A stretch of 5,975 nt of DNA from an uncultured Eubacterium sp. (GTDB taxonomy: Bacteria > Bacillota > Clostridia > Lachnospirales > Lachnospiraceae). Location of the stretch: assembly GCA_946611445.1 (NCBI GenBank), contig CAMODP010000113.1, forward strand, positions 1 to 5,975. Reading direction: 5' to 3'. This document shows, piece by piece, positions 4,864-5,975 of this stretch. Below the pieces are notes generated by a model. That model was not told where the DNA came from and did not search any database. It saw only the letters and a program-made list of their open reading frames with translations. The number at the start of each line of letters is the position of its first letter. The stretch's first letter is position 1. Position numbers and translations under genes: made by a program.

Positions 4864-5975
4864 ATGGAGGCAGACAACAAGAAACTGCTGGAAAAAACCA
4901 AGGAGCTGCTGGCGATCGCCAAGAAGAAGAAAAACATGCTGGAATACCAGGAGCTGCATGATTTCTTCCAGGACATGAATCTCACGGACAAGCAGCTGGA
5001 CTATGTCGTCGACTATCTGGAGAAGAACGACATAGACGTGCTCCGGTTCACGACAGATAATGACGCGCCGGACGAGGAGATCCTGCTGATTGACGATGAG
5101 CCGCAGATTGACCAGGAGGAAGAGGTCGATATGGAGAATATCGACCTGTCCGTCCCGGAGGGCGTCAGTATCGAAGACCCCGTCCGCATGTACCTGAAGG
5201 AGATCGGCAAGGTGCCGCTGCTGACGGCGGAAGAAGAGATCGACCTGGCGAAGCGCATGGAGGAAGGCGATGAAGACGCCAGAAAGAGACTGGCCGAAGC
5301 CAACCTGAGACTGGTCGTCTCTATCGCAAAACGGTACGTGGGCCGCGGCATGCTGTTCCTGGACCTGATTCAGGAGGGCAACCTGGGCCTGATCAAGGCA
5401 GTGGAGAAATTTGATTACCGCAAGGGGTACAAATTCTCGACATACGCGACCTGGTGGATCCGCCAGGCGATCACGCGTGCCATAGCAGACCAGGCACGCA
5501 CGATCCGCATCCCGGTGCATATGGTGGAAACGATCAACAAGCTGATCCGCATTTCCAGACAGCTCCTGCAGGAGCTGGGCAGAGAGCCCACGCCGGAGGA
5601 GATCGCGCAGGAGATGAATATGTCTGTTGACCGGGTGCGGGAGATCCTGAAAATATCGCAGGAGCCCGTCTCACTGGAGACGCCCATCGGCGAGGAAGAA
5701 GACAGCCATCTGGGAGATTTTATCCAGGATGACAATGTGCCTGTGCCTGCCGACGCGGCGGCCTTTACGATGCTCAAGGAACAGCTGGAGGAGGTGCTGA
5801 GCACTCTGACGGACAGAGAGCAGAAGGTGCTCCGTCTCCGGTTCGGCCTGGATGACGGGCGGGCCCGCACGCTGGAAGAGGTCGGCAAGGAATTCAACGT
5901 CACCCGTGAGCGCATCAGGCAGATTGAGGCAAAAGCGCTGCGCAAGCTGCGTCATCCCAGCCGCAGCCGCAAGCT
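4864..5975 (+). CDS. rpoD: Primary (housekeeping) sigma factor, C-terminal few residues outside window
   Basis: The frame is open from ATG 4864 to the right edge: 370 codons plus 2 nt. Gram-positive SigA proteins are about 370-375 residues, so only a few are missing after RHPSRSRK. It directs RNA polymerase to housekeeping promoters. A short region 1.1 (about 1-60) is followed by an acidic stretch (about 65-98). Region 1.2 starts at [12 protein letters not shown] (104-115). Region 2 holds [36 protein letters not shown] and the -10 recognition/melting segment [15 protein letters not shown] (189-203). Region 3 starts at [15 protein letters not shown], and DFIQDD is the region 3.2 finger. Region 4.2 is the helix-turn-helix [20 protein letters not shown] (336-355). 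All match group 1 sigma factors rather than alternatives. AAGGGGTGG (4847-4855) lies 8 nt before the ATG. The gap after dnaG is 37 bp, with no internal promoter I can support. Also called sigA in Gram-positives. Confidence 0.97.
   Translation, partial: MEADNKKLLEKTKELLAIAKKKKNMLEYQELHDFFQDMNLTDKQLDYVVDYLEKNDIDVLRFTTDNDAPDEEILLIDDEPQIDQEEEVDMENIDLSVPEGVSIEDPVRMYLKEIGKVPLLTAEEEIDLAKRMEEGDEDARKRLAEANLRLVVSIAKRYVGRGMLFLDLIQEGNLGLIKAVEKFDYRKGYKFSTYATWWIRQAITRAIADQARTIRIPVHMVETINKLIRISRQLLQELGREPTPEEIAQEMNMSVDRVREILKISQEPVSLETPIGEEEDSHLGDFIQDDNVPVPADAAAFTMLKEQLEEVLSTLTDREQKVLRLRFGLDDGRARTLEEVGKEFNVTRERIRQIEAKALRKLRHPSRSRK

Noticed and set aside
4843..5520. Minus-strand open frame (225 codons) opposite rpoD
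   Set aside because: It is the antisense of conserved sigma regions 1-2; the leucine/valine/glutamine-rich translation is a codon-bias artefact.
1..5975. CRISPR array, toxin-antitoxin pair or other defence system
   Set aside because: There are no regularly spaced repeats and no gene in the window carries defence-related motifs; all long frames are accounted for by the genes listed.

Overview
The window looks like chromosomal DNA of a fairly GC-rich Gram-positive Clostridia member, probably Lachnospiraceae or a close relative. The evidence is the dgt-dnaG-rpoD gene order, a 370-residue-class SigA-type primary sigma factor, strong AGGAGG-type ribosome binding sites and a tRNA gene with no encoded CCA. 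The family-level placement is inference.

Layout. Positions 1-543 (minus strand) hold the N-terminal 181 codons of a YkgJ/UPF0153-type cysteine-cluster protein that runs off the left edge. Positions 544-757 are a divergent intergenic region. Most of it is a 135-bp non-coding palindromic element (585-719) with 13-bp perfect terminal inverted repeats and an exact 6-bp flanking direct repeat, the signature of a MITE-like insertion. Positions 758-1642 (plus) encode a secreted SGNH/GDSL-type hydrolase. A 23-bp imperfect tandem duplication spans its stop codon. Positions 1643-1993 hold no protein gene I would call. They contain a near-consensus sigma-A promoter, a tRNA-Leu with the unusual anticodon AAG, its intrinsic terminator, and then a -10 element and leader for the next operon.

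From 1994 to the right edge lies a tightly packed plus-strand operon: dgt-like dNTP triphosphohydrolase (1994-3001), DNA primase dnaG (3045-4826) and the primary sigma factor rpoD/sigA (4864 to the edge, lacking only the last few residues). This is the Firmicutes version of the macromolecular synthesis operon, joining nucleotide-pool control, replication priming and housekeeping transcription initiation. A strong stem-loop in the last codons of dnaG, about 40 nt before the rpoD ribosome binding site, is a candidate mRNA processing or stability element.

No CRISPR array, phage gene, transposase or defence system is visible. The parts most worth a second look are the MITE-like element with competing folds, the A34 leucine tRNA, the possible 12-codon leader peptide ahead of dgt, and the dnaG-rpoD stem-loop.
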